A DNA stretch of 64,000 bases from Phycisphaerae bacterium (GTDB lineage: Bacteria > Planctomycetota > Phycisphaerae > Phycisphaerales > UBA1924), in NCBI GenBank assembly GCA_016793805.1, contig JAEUIZ010000026.1:1-64000 (forward strand). The letters are read 5' to 3'. Under the pieces are notes generated by a model, which did not search any database, was not told the origin of the DNA, and saw only the letters and a list, made by a program, of their open reading frames with translations. Below are positions 20,634 to 29,171 of this stretch, piece after piece; positions within the stretch are counted from its first letter, which is position 1, and every line of letters starts with the position of its first letter. A program made the translations under genes and the position numbers.

Positions 20634-21886
20634 GGGCAGCCCTCCGCGAACGCATTGTTGAAGCATAGGAAATCGTTCACGGTGAGCACGGGCACGGCGG
20701 TACTCCCGTCACAGTTGGCACGCGAGTGGATCTGTTGCAGGAGTTGCGCCGGATCATTGGGATCGAGCGCCGCGAGGGAGGAGTACTCGTTCCCGAAGCA
20801 GATGAAGTCGTTGACGCTCAGGATGGGCGCCGTCGTCGAGCGGTCGCGGTTGGCGAAGCAGCCACTCCGTCCGGCATGGAAATGGTTCGAGTTGCCGCGT
20901 GAGATCGCCCAGAGGCGCTCGTCGGCCGGGAGCGTGACCAGGCTCGGATCGGGGAGCGGATAGAGCGGATCGTCCCACGCCGCGAGGTCACCGTTCGCGT
21001 CGATCCCGATCGCATGGTCCCGACCAGTGAAGATGTCCACGGTGCCCACAGGCAGGTTTGCCACCCCGAACTCCGTGTTGCCGAAGAAGTCCCATGTCAC
21101 GCCGTCCTCGCGGAGCGCGTAGTCGAAGTGGTGCCCGGCCACGATCTTGACGTACTTCTGCGTGAGCAGGGCCATGTTCTCGACATTGGGCCCGCGCGGG
21201 CCGTCCTCACCTGGCGTCATCCTGCACGGCTGGCCGTAGTTCCAATAACCCCAACTGACAAGGTAGCCCTTCACGCCCGAGCCGTCGTCGATGATGCCGA
21301 TGAAATGGTGCCCGCCCGCGAGAATGTCCACGAACTTCGTGGGCGTGTGTGCCGTGTCGTCGGCGAAGTAGATGCCGGCGGGCGGCGTGCCCGCGATGCA
21401 CTTGGTGCCCCACATCTTGAGCGCGCGGTCACGCGCCGGGTTGACAGGATCACGCACAAGCCCAGCACTGAAGTGCTCGCCGGCCGAGACCTTGTGGAAC
21501 TTCTCGTCTACTGGCAAGAGACGCACGGCGTTCGGATACGGCGGAGTCTGGCCGCCGCCCTGCTCGGGGGGCCACGCGCCCGTCTCGCCGTCGGTGTTCC
21601 GGCCCCACCCGACCACGGTGTAACTCAGGTCGGGGTCGTCCGCCTCGCCGCGGAGGGCCAATCCGTGCCGGTAGCCCGCAGAGACCAGAGCGAATGGACC
21701 AGTCGTGAGCACGCCCGAAGGGATGTCTTGGTCACCACTTGCGATCACCACGCGCCCGTCGATGTGGAGTGCGAGAAGAAACTTGTGGCCCGCTTCGACC
21801 GAACGAAAGGCCCCGGGCGGAGGCACCTCAACACCATTCGGAGCCTTGATACCACGTTCGCACGAATCCCGCCTGACCCGCGGCAT
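20630..21886 (-). CDS. RCC1-like/dockerin protein, 5' end frameshifted
   Basis: The open frame gives 418 residues with RCC1-like blades (for example GPFALVSAGYRHGLALRGEA and DIFTGRDHAIGIDANG) and a C-terminal dockerin pair, first repeat degenerate (NRDRSTTAPILSVNDF, Cys lost) and second normal (NCDGSTAVPVLTVNDF), ending GCP. The frame has no signal peptide, unlike its downstream paralogue. A clear signal peptide lies just upstream in another frame (see the 21852-21978 entry), so the gene as sequenced is broken at its 5' end or is switched off. The stop overlaps the paralogue's start, so loss of translation here could also lower its neighbour. Confidence 0.75.
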   Translation of the reverse strand: MPRVRRDSCERGIKAPNGVEVPPPGAFRSVEAGHKFLLALHIDGRVVIASGDQDIPSGVLTTGPFALVSAGYRHGLALRGEADDPDLSYTVVGWGRNTDGETGAWPPEQGGGQTPPYPNAVRLLPVDEKFHKVSAGEHFSAGLVRDPVNPARDRALKMWGTKCIAGTPPAGIYFADDTAHTPTKFVDILAGGHHFIGIIDDGSGVKGYLVSWGYWNYGQPCRMTPGEDGPRGPNVENMALLTQKYVKIVAGHHFDYALREDGVTWDFFGNTEFGVANLPVGTVDIFTGRDHAIGIDANGDLAAWDDPLYPLPDPSLVTLPADERLWAISRGNSNHFHAGRSGCFANRDRSTTAPILSVNDFICFGNEYSSLAALDPNDPAQLLQQIHSRANCDGSTAVPVLTVNDFLCFNNAFAEGCP

Positions 21887-21978
21887 GGCCGCTCGAGAGG
21901 GCGAGCGCGGCCGCGGAAGCCGCGCTCAGCAGCCCACGAGACCTACTGGAGCTGGACGCTGGACGCTGGATCGTTCAT
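21852..21978 (-). other. Displaced signal peptide with heptanucleotide duplication
   Basis: On the minus strand an ATG at 21978 has a good AAGGA site six bases upstream but stops after 11 codons. The plus-strand unit acgctgg is present twice (21956-21962 and 21963-21969), with a partial copy before. Removing one 7-base unit joins this ATG in frame to a strong signal peptide, RGLLSAASAAALALSSGHAA. That frame then reads RTW and loses the blade pattern near 21852; adding two G there would give RTWGIKAPNGVEVPPPG, which matches the paralogue's WGGNNKGQINVPPG. Two lesions therefore separate start and body. Confidence 0.65.
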
Positions 21979-22123
21979 GGACTGTCCTTGTGTGATGGTC
22001 GGCTCAGGACGCCCGAATACGCCCGTGCAAGATACTCGAAGACCGCAAGCCTGTCAAGAGAAGATTCGGCGTCCCGCGGGGATGTGCTATGGGGCGCCGG
22101 GGATGGGCTTCGATGCGTCGCCG

Positions 22124-22984
22124 CTACATTGCGACCTGCGATCTGAGCATCTCGGCCAGCGCCTTGCCCGGTTCCGGCTGGCGCATGAGGTGCTCGCCGA
22201 CGAGGGCGATGCGGATGCCCTCGGCCCGGAGGCGGAGCAGGTCGTCGCGGGTGCGGATGCCGGACTCGCTCACGATGATCGCGCGGTCGCCCACGAGGTC
22301 GCCCACGGCCCCGACGAGCCGGAGCGTGTGCGAGAGGTCCACCCGCATCGTCGCGAGGTCACGGTTGTTGATCCCCAGCAGGAAGTAGCCCGCGTGCGGG
22401 AACCCGGCGTGCGGCACCACCCGCAGCAGGCTCTCCATCTCGTGCGCCTCGACGAGCACCGTCAGTTGCAGTTGCTGCGCCAGGATCATCATGTCCACCA
22501 GTTCCGACTGGTTCAGGCACTCGGCGATGAGGAGCACCGCGTCGGCCCCCGCGGCCCGGCTCTCCCAGAGTTGCCAGGGGTCGATGATGAAGTCCTTGCG
22601 CAGGACGGGCAGGGGCACCGCGGCCCGCACGCGCTCGATGTACGAGAGGTGGCCCCCGAAGAACCGCTCGTCGGTCAGGCACGAGATGGCCGCGGCCCCG
22701 TGCCGCCAATAGGCGTCGGCTATGCTCTCGGGCTTGAAGGAATCGCCGTCGTATTCCGGGCGGATCAGGCCCGCCGAGGGGCTGCGTCGCTTGATCTCGG
22801 CGATGATCGAGAAGTGGATCGCGTCGGGGTGCCGGGTGACGGCGCGGAAGAAGTTCCGGGGCGGGTCGGCCTGGGCGACCATCGCCTCGAGTTCGGCCAG
22901 CGGGGTCCGCGCCTTGCCCGCCTCGACCTCGGCGCGTTTGTGCGCGACGATCTCCTGCAGGCCGGGGGGGGGCGTCTGGCTCAT
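22124..22984 (-). CDS. trpC: Indole-3-glycerol phosphate synthase
   Basis: 286-residue TIM-barrel enzyme of tryptophan synthesis, converting carboxyphenylaminodeoxyribulose phosphate to indole-3-glycerol phosphate. Family motifs are in order: FSIIAEIKRRSPSAG (catalytic Lys at 65), VLRKDFIIDPWQLWES, AVLLIAE, LVEAHEMESL, LLGINNRDL and IIVSESGI. The length is normal. It stands alone, away from other trp genes. The start MSQTPPPG at 22984 overlaps the divergent protease start within a CATG palindrome, which leaves no room for separate promoters in between, so at least one promoter must lie inside the neighbouring gene or one start is further in. Confidence 0.95.
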   Translation of the reverse strand: MSQTPPPGLQEIVAHKRAEVEAGKARTPLAELEAMVAQADPPRNFFRAVTRHPDAIHFSIIAEIKRRSPSAGLIRPEYDGDSFKPESIADAYWRHGAAAISCLTDERFFGGHLSYIERVRAAVPLPVLRKDFIIDPWQLWESRAAGADAVLLIAECLNQSELVDMMILAQQLQLTVLVEAHEMESLLRVVPHAGFPHAGYFLLGINNRDLATMRVDLSHTLRLVGAVGDLVGDRAIIVSESGIRTRDDLLRLRAEGIRIALVGEHLMRQPEPGKALAEMLRSQVAM

Positions 22985-23849
22985 GGCGGTGATTGTTGGC
23001 GTGCTCGCGTCGGGGGCCGCTGCCGCCGACGGCACGGCCCGCGGCGAGGGCGGGGTGGCGGGATGGATCGGGCCCGGCGTGGCGGCGCTCACGCCCGTGG
23101 CGCTCTGGTTCCTCTGGCCCATGCGAAGGCTCGGCCGGCGCGACCTGGGCCCGTGGCCCTGGTGGTGGTGGCTGCTCGGCGCGATCGGCGTGGCGCTGGC
23201 GCAGGCCATCGGCGCGGGCGTCCTGATGTCGCTGGCGCCGCCGCGCGGGGCCGAGGCGGTGGGCGCGATCGGCGCGTGCGTGCTCGCGTCCGTCGTGGGC
23301 CTGTCGCTGATGCACGCCCTCCGCGCCCATCCGCCCGCGCGCGACGGGATGTCGATCGTGCCGCGCCGGCGGGATCTGCTCGCGGGGCTGGGCGCGATGG
23401 CGCTGTGGATGCCGCTCGTCCAAGCCGCGGCCCTCGCCGGCACGTTGCTGTACCTCGTGCTGCGCAACGAGCCGCCCTCCTACCTCTCGCACGACACGCT
23501 CCGCTCGCTCCGCGACGACCCCGGGAACGCGTGGACGTGGGGCATGGTCGCGGCAGCGGTGATCGGCGCGCCCCTGGCCGAGGAGATCCTCTTCCGCGGG
23601 CTCCTCCAGACCTCGCTGGCGCGGCTGATCGGTCGGCCCTGGCCCGCGGTGCTGCTGGCGGCCACGCTGTTCTCGCTGGCGCACCTGGGCAGCGGCGTGC
23701 GCGAGGAGCAGGCCCACGCGCTCATCCCGCTCCTGGTCCTGGGCGTGGGGCTCGGGGCGGCCTATGAGCGCACCGCGCGCCTCTGGGTCCCGATCACCAT
23801 GCACGCCTGCTTCAATGTGCTCAACGTCGCGCTCACCCTCGCCCTCTAG
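22983..23849 (+). CDS. CPBP-family intramembrane metalloprotease
   Basis: 288 residues, about seven to eight membrane segments. The CPBP (Abi/Rce1-type) motifs are present: EEILFRGLL near residue 200 (EExxxR), then FSLAHLG (FxxxH) and MHACFNVLN (HxxxN). These form the predicted intramembrane metal and catalytic site. Bacterial members process membrane peptides or confer bacteriocin immunity; the substrate here is unknown. The start shares a CATG with trpC on the other strand; a later GTG near 23050 is possible. It is followed 12 bases later by the TPR-glycosyltransferase genes and may be transcribed with them. Confidence 0.85.
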   Translation: MAVIVGVLASGAAAADGTARGEGGVAGWIGPGVAALTPVALWFLWPMRRLGRRDLGPWPWWWWLLGAIGVALAQAIGAGVLMSLAPPRGAEAVGAIGACVLASVVGLSLMHALRAHPPARDGMSIVPRRRDLLAGLGAMALWMPLVQAAALAGTLLYLVLRNEPPSYLSHDTLRSLRDDPGNAWTWGMVAAAVIGAPLAEEILFRGLLQTSLARLIGRPWPAVLLAATLFSLAHLGSGVREEQAHALIPLLVLGVGLGAAYERTARLWVPITMHACFNVLNVALTLAL

Positions 23850-23861
23850 CCGGAGCCCGTC

Positions 23862-25613
23862 ATGCCCGACACCACCCGCATCGTGCACGACGCCATCGGG
23901 CTCTTCAAGCGAGGACAGCCCGACGCGGCACGGCAGATGGTGCAGCAGGCGCTCACCCGCGATCCGAAGCACCCCGGCGCCAACCAGTTCCTGGCCGTGC
24001 TGCTCGCGGGGCGGCGCGAGTACGAGCGGGCGAAGTACCACGTCGGGCGGGCGATCGAGGGCGACCCGTCGTTCCCCGACTTTCACTTCACGCTCGCCAC
24101 GATCCTGTCGTGCACGCCGGACCTCGACGGGGCGATCGCGGCCCTGGAGCGCACGCTCGCGCTGAACCCGGCGCACGTCGACGCCATGATCGCGCTGGGC
24201 GCGATGTGGGGCGACCGGCGGGGCTCGGAGCGAGCCGAGGCGATCCTGCGCGAGGCGCTGCGGCTCGCGCCGAACCGCCCCGACGCCGCCGCCGCGCTTG
24301 CCAAGGTTCTGGCCGACCAGGGCCGCGCAGCCGAGGGCGTCGCGCTGCTTCGCGACACGGACCGGGCGCATCCGGTGGGCGGCGGCATCGCGGGGCTGCT
24401 CAGCACGCTCTGCCTGATGACCAACTACGTGAGCGACGATCCCGCCGAGGTGCTCGCGCTGCACCAGCGGTTCGGGCGGGCCGCGCGCCCCGACGCCTAC
24501 TACGACCCGCCCGCGCCGCCGCGAGCGCCCAAGTCGCCGCTGCGCGTCGCGTACCTCTCGCCCGACTTCCGCCGGCACGCCGTCGCGTCGTTCGTCGTGG
24601 GCCTCATCGAGCGGCACGATCGCGCCCGTGTCGTGCCCTTTGTGTATCACACCGGAGGGCCGGTGGACGCGATCACGCGGCGCGCGCAAGCGGCGGCGCC
24701 GGGCGGATTCCGGCACCTGTATCAGGAGCCCGACGCGGCGATCGCGCGGGCCGTGCGCGACGACGCCGTGGACATCCTCGTCGATCTCTCCGGGCACTCG
24801 GCGCAGCACCGGCTGCTTGGGCTCGCGCGTCGGCTCGCCCCCGTGCAGGTCACCTACGTCGGCTACCCCGCGACCACGGGCCTCTCGACGATCGACGCGC
24901 GGCTGGTCGACTCCCTCACCGATCCGCCGGACGCGCCGCCCAGCGCCGTCGAGCGGCTGGTGCGGCTGCGGGGGTGCTTCCTCGCGTTCGAGCCGCTCGA
25001 CGCGATGCCCGAGCCGACCGCTCCCGCGGCCGGGACGATCACGTTCGGATCGTTCAACAATCCTGCGAAACTCTCGGACGCGACGGTGGACCTCTGGTCG
25101 CGGGCGCTCGCGGCGGTGCCGGGGTCGCGGCTGCTGCTCAAGGGCCGCTGGCTGGGCGAGCCCGGGCCGGCGGCGCGGATGCGCGAGCGCTTCGCGGCCC
25201 GCGGGGTCGCGCCCGATCGCGTCGAGTGCCTCAGCGAGACGCGCGACCCGCGCGAGCACCTGGCCCTCTATGGGCGCGTCGATGTCGCGCTCGACCCCAC
25301 GCCCTACAACGGCACCACGACCACCTGCGAGGCGCTGTGGATGGGCGTGCCCGTGGTCTCGCTGGTCGGGCGGCTGCACGCGGGCCGCGTGGGCCTGAGC
25401 CTCCTGACCGCGGCGGGCGTCCCGGAATGGGCGGCGCCGACCGCGGAACGGTTCGCCGAGATCGCGGCCGATCTGGCGCGCGATCGCGCGCGACTGGCCG
25501 ACCTCCGCCGATCGCTGCGGGCGCGGGTCGCGAGTTCGCGGCTGGGCGATGTCGCGGCGATGGCGCGGGACGTGGAGGACGCGCTGGAGCGCGTGTGGAG
25601 GGGCGATCCATGA
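23862..25613 (+). CDS. TPR plus SPINDLY/OGT-like glycosyltransferase, copy 1
   Basis: 583 residues. The N-terminal ~190 residues are four to five TPR units (for example GLFKRGQPDAARQMVQQAL). The C-terminal part is a GT41-type (COG3914) catalytic region. Motifs are the N-lobe SPDFRRHAVASF, whose His aligns with the catalytic His region of OGT, then GYPATTG, then FGSFNNPAKLS, and the donor-binding DPTPYNGTTTTCEALWMG, close to plant SPINDLY (PYAGTTTTCESL). Substrates could be UDP-GlcNAc or GDP-fucose; the sequence does not decide. No signal peptide, so it is cytoplasmic. First of three tandem paralogues; its stop overlaps the next ATG (ATGA). Confidence 0.88.
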   Translation: MPDTTRIVHDAIGLFKRGQPDAARQMVQQALTRDPKHPGANQFLAVLLAGRREYERAKYHVGRAIEGDPSFPDFHFTLATILSCTPDLDGAIAALERTLALNPAHVDAMIALGAMWGDRRGSERAEAILREALRLAPNRPDAAAALAKVLADQGRAAEGVALLRDTDRAHPVGGGIAGLLSTLCLMTNYVSDDPAEVLALHQRFGRAARPDAYYDPPAPPRAPKSPLRVAYLSPDFRRHAVASFVVGLIERHDRARVVPFVYHTGGPVDAITRRAQAAAPGGFRHLYQEPDAAIARAVRDDAVDILVDLSGHSAQHRLLGLARRLAPVQVTYVGYPATTGLSTIDARLVDSLTDPPDAPPSAVERLVRLRGCFLAFEPLDAMPEPTAPAAGTITFGSFNNPAKLSDATVDLWSRALAAVPGSRLLLKGRWLGEPGPAARMRERFAARGVAPDRVECLSETRDPREHLALYGRVDVALDPTPYNGTTTTCEALWMGVPVVSLVGRLHAGRVGLSLLTAAGVPEWAAPTAERFAEIAADLARDRARLADLRRSLRARVASSRLGDVAAMARDVEDALERVWRGDP

Positions 25614-27352
25614 GCGCCTTGGCCGCGGCGCAGCAGTTGTTCGCCGACGGGAAGGTTGAGCCGGCGCTGGACGCGGTGCGCCGGGTGCTTCGCCGGACGC
25701 CCGCGGATGCCGACGCGCACGACGCGATCGGGACGATGCTCTTTCGGCTGGGGCGGATGGCGCAGGCGGAGTTCCACCTGGCCCGGGCGGCGCAGGCGCG
25801 CCCGGACAATCCCGTCTTTCGCAACAACCACGCGAACGTGCTCTGCGCCACGGGCCGGGGCGCGGCGGCGGCGGCGGAGTACCGGGCCGCGCTCGCGCGC
25901 ACGCCCGCGTACTTCCCCTCGCTCGTCGGGCTCGCGCGGGCGCTGGCGATCACGCCCGATTTCGGCGGCGCGGCGGCGGCGGCGCAGCAGGCCGAGATCG
26001 TGCGCCCGGACCTGCCCGACCCTTACGAACTCGGCGCGATCGCCCTCACCCAGGCCGGGCGGATCGACGAGGCGCTCGCCGTCCTTGCCCGCGGTCTGGA
26101 GCGCCTTCCCGAGCACCCCCGGCTGTTGACGGCGCGGGTGGGTGCAACCTCCTATCGCGACGACCTCACACCCGAGATCATGCGGGAGGCGTGCGTGCGC
26201 GCGGGGACGAGTTGGGGCGCGGACGAGCGGCCGGCGCGTGCGGCCGACGGACGCGAGGGTCGGCGGCCGATCCGCGTGGGCGTGCTCTCGGGCGACCTGC
26301 GCGAGCACGCCGTCGCCCGCTTCTGGCTCCCCATCGCCGAGCACCTCGACCCCGCCCGCGTGGCGATCCACTATTACTCCACGTCGCCGGCGGTTGACCC
26401 CACGACGGACCGGCTGCGCGCGCGCGCCGCGGGATGGACCGACGCGAGCCTGCTGCCCTCTGCAGACCTCCTCGCCCGCCTGCGGGCCGACCGTCTCGAC
26501 GTGCTGCTGGACCTCTCGGGCTACTCGACGGGGCATCGGCAGTCGGTGCTGGCGCGCGGCGCGGCGCCTGTGCAGGCGACGTACCTGGGCTGGCCCACGA
26601 GCACCGGCGTGCGCGCGATGGACTGGCGGATCGTGGACTCGATCACCGACCCGCCCGGGGCCGAGGCGCACGGGACCGAACGGCTGCTGCGGCTGGACCC
26701 GTGCTTCCTGTGCTACGAGCCCCCCACTGACGCCCCCGCACTTCCCCCGTCCGTCCGGCCCGGATCGCCGCCGACGTTCGGGTCGTTCAACGCGCTGCCG
26801 AAACTCAATCGGCGGACACTGGCGCTCTGGGCTCGGGCGCTGCGGGCGGCGCCGGAGGCCCGGCTGGTTCTCAAGGCGCAGGGGTTCGCCGACGCGGACG
26901 CCCGCGCGCGCACACTCGCGACCCTTGTGGAACTCGGCGTGGAGGCGTCGCGGGTGGACGTGCTGGGTCCGACTGCGGGGATTCGGGCGCACCTGGAGGC
27001 GTACTCGCGCGTCACGGTGGCGCTCGACCCAACGCCGTACAACGGCACGACGACGACGTGCGAGGCGCTGTGGATGGGCGTGCCGGTGGTGACGCGGCGG
27101 GGTGGGATGCACCTGGCGCGGGTGGGCGAGAGCGTGCTGCGAGCGGCGGGGTTCGGGGAGTGGGTGGCGGACGACGACGACGCGTTCGTGGCCAAGGCGG
27201 TCTCGCTGCTGCGGGTGGGCGGAGGGGGGGCGGGGGGGGCGTGGCCGAGGGAAGAGGTCCGGCGGCAGGTGGCGGCGTCGTCGCTCACCGACGCGCGGGC
27301 GATGGGAGCGCGCTTCGCGGACGCCCTCGAGCGCATGGAGCAGGCCTCGTGA
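25610..27352 (+). CDS. TPR plus SPINDLY/OGT-like glycosyltransferase, copy 2
   Basis: 580 residues with the same plan as its neighbours: TPR units over the first ~175 residues, then the GT41-like region. Motifs: GVLSGDLREHAVARFWLP, YLGWPTSTG, FGSFNALPKLN and DPTPYNGTTTTCEALWMG. The start at 25610 is fixed by the ATGA overlap with copy 1. A Gly-rich loop (GGGGAGG) lies near residue 535. The TPR part differs from copies 1 and 3 much more than the catalytic motifs do, which fits different protein acceptors. The stop overlaps the next start as GTGA. Confidence 0.87.
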   Translation: MSALAAAQQLFADGKVEPALDAVRRVLRRTPADADAHDAIGTMLFRLGRMAQAEFHLARAAQARPDNPVFRNNHANVLCATGRGAAAAAEYRAALARTPAYFPSLVGLARALAITPDFGGAAAAAQQAEIVRPDLPDPYELGAIALTQAGRIDEALAVLARGLERLPEHPRLLTARVGATSYRDDLTPEIMREACVRAGTSWGADERPARAADGREGRRPIRVGVLSGDLREHAVARFWLPIAEHLDPARVAIHYYSTSPAVDPTTDRLRARAAGWTDASLLPSADLLARLRADRLDVLLDLSGYSTGHRQSVLARGAAPVQATYLGWPTSTGVRAMDWRIVDSITDPPGAEAHGTERLLRLDPCFLCYEPPTDAPALPPSVRPGSPPTFGSFNALPKLNRRTLALWARALRAAPEARLVLKAQGFADADARARTLATLVELGVEASRVDVLGPTAGIRAHLEAYSRVTVALDPTPYNGTTTTCEALWMGVPVVTRRGGMHLARVGESVLRAAGFGEWVADDDDAFVAKAVSLLRVGGGGAGGAWPREEVRRQVAASSLTDARAMGARFADALERMEQAS

Positions 27353-29160
27353 GCCGGACGCGGGAGGCGATCCGGTCGGCGATGGCGCTGGCGACGGCGG
27401 GCCAGACGGCCCGCGCGCTCGACGCGCTGCGGCGCCTCGTTGCGCGGTCGCCCTCGGACGCGGACGCGGTCCACCACCTCGGGCTGGTGCTGCTGCGCTC
27501 GGGCGAGGTCGAACAGGCGCTGCACCACCTCCGCCGGTCTGTGGAACTGGACAAGTGGGGGGGCCCGGCGGCGCGGGCGCCGCTGCTCGCGAACCTGGGG
27601 ATCGCGCTGGCGGCCTCGGGCGACCACGCGGGGGCGCTGCGGGAGTTCGAGGCGGCGCTCTGGGCGGACGAGGGGTACGCGCCCGCGCACCTCGGGCGTG
27701 CGCACGCGCTCACGCACCTGCTGGAGTTTGACGGGGCGATCGAGTCGGCGCGGCGGGCAACGGTGTTGCGGCCGGCGGACTCGGGCGGGTGGCTCGCGTT
27801 GGCCGGGGCGTTGGAGCACGCGTGGCGGCTGGACGAGAGCGTGGAGGCGATCCGCGAGGGGCTGGCGCGCACGAACGGGGACGCCCGGCTGCTGCGGGCG
27901 CTGGTCGTCGCGATGCACTTCCGGTCGGAGGCCGACCCGGCGGAGCACGAGGCGCTGCACGCCCGGATCGGGGCGAGGATCGCGGCTTCGGCGCTCGGGG
28001 CGGGGGGTGGAGCGAGGCGGCCGCCGGCGAGGGCGCGGGGGCTCGCGGGTCGGCGGCTGCGGATCGGGTACGTCTCGCCGGACCTTCGAGACCACGCGGT
28101 GGCGCGGTTCATCGGGCCGGTGATCGCGGGGCACGATCGGGCGCGGGTCGAGGTGGTGTGCGTGTCGGACGTGGCGCGGCCGGACGCGACGACGGCACGG
28201 CTTCGCGCGTCGGCGGATCGGTGGATCGACTCGGCGGGGATGGACGACGACACACTGGACGCGGCGATCCGACGCGAGGAGATCGACGTGCTCGTGGACC
28301 TCGCGGGGCACACCGCGGGGAATCGGCTGGGGGTGATGGCGCGCCGGCCCGCGGCGGCGCAGGCGACGTACCTGGGGTATCCGGGCGTGACGGGCGTGCC
28401 GGGGATCGGGTGGCGGATCGTGGACTCGATCACGGACCCGCCGAACGAGGCGCGAGGGACGGTCGAGCGCGGCGGGGCAACGGTGGAGCGGCTGGTGCGC
28501 GTGCCGGGGTGCTTCGTCTGCTATGGCCCGGGCGAGTTGGCGGGCGTGGAGGTGGGCAGCGCGGACGCGAGCGGGGTGGTGTTCGGCGCGATGGGCGTCG
28601 CGGCGAAGATGGGGGCGGGCGTCGTCGAGGCGTGGTCGCGGGTGCTGCGGGAAACGCCGGGCTCGCGGCTGGTGCTCAAGTCGTGGGTGTATGGGGCGGA
28701 GGCGACGCGGCGGGCGGTGGCGTCGGCGTTCGCGGCACGCGGGATCGAGGCGTCGCGGCTCGAGATGCTGGGGCACACGGAGTCGCACGCGGAGCACGTC
28801 GGGGTGCTGCGGCGGGTGTCGATCGTGCTGGACCCGTTCCCGTACAACGGGACGACGACGACGTGCGAGGCGCTGTGGATGGGTGTGCCGGTGGTCGCGC
28901 TGCGGGGCGATCGGCACGCGGGCCGGGTGGGGTCGAGCCTGTTGACGGCGGCGGGCGTGCCGGAACTGATCGCGGGGAGCGTGGAGGAGTACGAGTCGCT
29001 GGCGATCGGGCTGGCGCGCGACCCGGCGCGGGTGGCGGCGTATCGGGTGTCGCTGCGGGGGCGCATGGCGGCGTCGGCGCTGTGCGACGGCGTGGGGATG
29101 GCGCGCCGGCTGGAGGAGGCGTTCCTGGCGATGCACGCCGAGGCGGCGGGCGCGGTATAA
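27349..29160 (+). CDS. TPR plus SPINDLY/OGT-like glycosyltransferase, copy 3
   Basis: 603 residues from a GTG at 27349 that overlaps the copy 2 stop (GTGA); the frame runs further upstream but only as a shadow of copy 2. About five TPR units (to residue ~200) precede the GT41-like region with YVSPDLRDHAVARFIGP, YLGYPGVTG, VLDPFPYNGTTTTCEALWMG and a typical Gly/Ala C-terminus. The motif after the middle domain (FGAMGVAAKMG) departs from the FGSFN seen in copies 1 and 2, so acceptor or donor contacts may differ. The triplet probably modifies different proteins with the same sugar, which is inference. Confidence 0.86.
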   Translation: MSRTREAIRSAMALATAGQTARALDALRRLVARSPSDADAVHHLGLVLLRSGEVEQALHHLRRSVELDKWGGPAARAPLLANLGIALAASGDHAGALREFEAALWADEGYAPAHLGRAHALTHLLEFDGAIESARRATVLRPADSGGWLALAGALEHAWRLDESVEAIREGLARTNGDARLLRALVVAMHFRSEADPAEHEALHARIGARIAASALGAGGGARRPPARARGLAGRRLRIGYVSPDLRDHAVARFIGPVIAGHDRARVEVVCVSDVARPDATTARLRASADRWIDSAGMDDDTLDAAIRREEIDVLVDLAGHTAGNRLGVMARRPAAAQATYLGYPGVTGVPGIGWRIVDSITDPPNEARGTVERGGATVERLVRVPGCFVCYGPGELAGVEVGSADASGVVFGAMGVAAKMGAGVVEAWSRVLRETPGSRLVLKSWVYGAEATRRAVASAFAARGIEASRLEMLGHTESHAEHVGVLRRVSIVLDPFPYNGTTTTCEALWMGVPVVALRGDRHAGRVGSSLLTAAGVPELIAGSVEEYESLAIGLARDPARVAAYRVSLRGRMAASALCDGVGMARRLEEAFLAMHAEAAGAV

Positions 29161-29171
29161 CACCGGCGGGA

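Noticed and set aside
22359-25379. 1006-codon minus-strand frame
   Set aside because: Antisense to the CPBP protease and first glycosyltransferase, and overlaps trpC; no motif.
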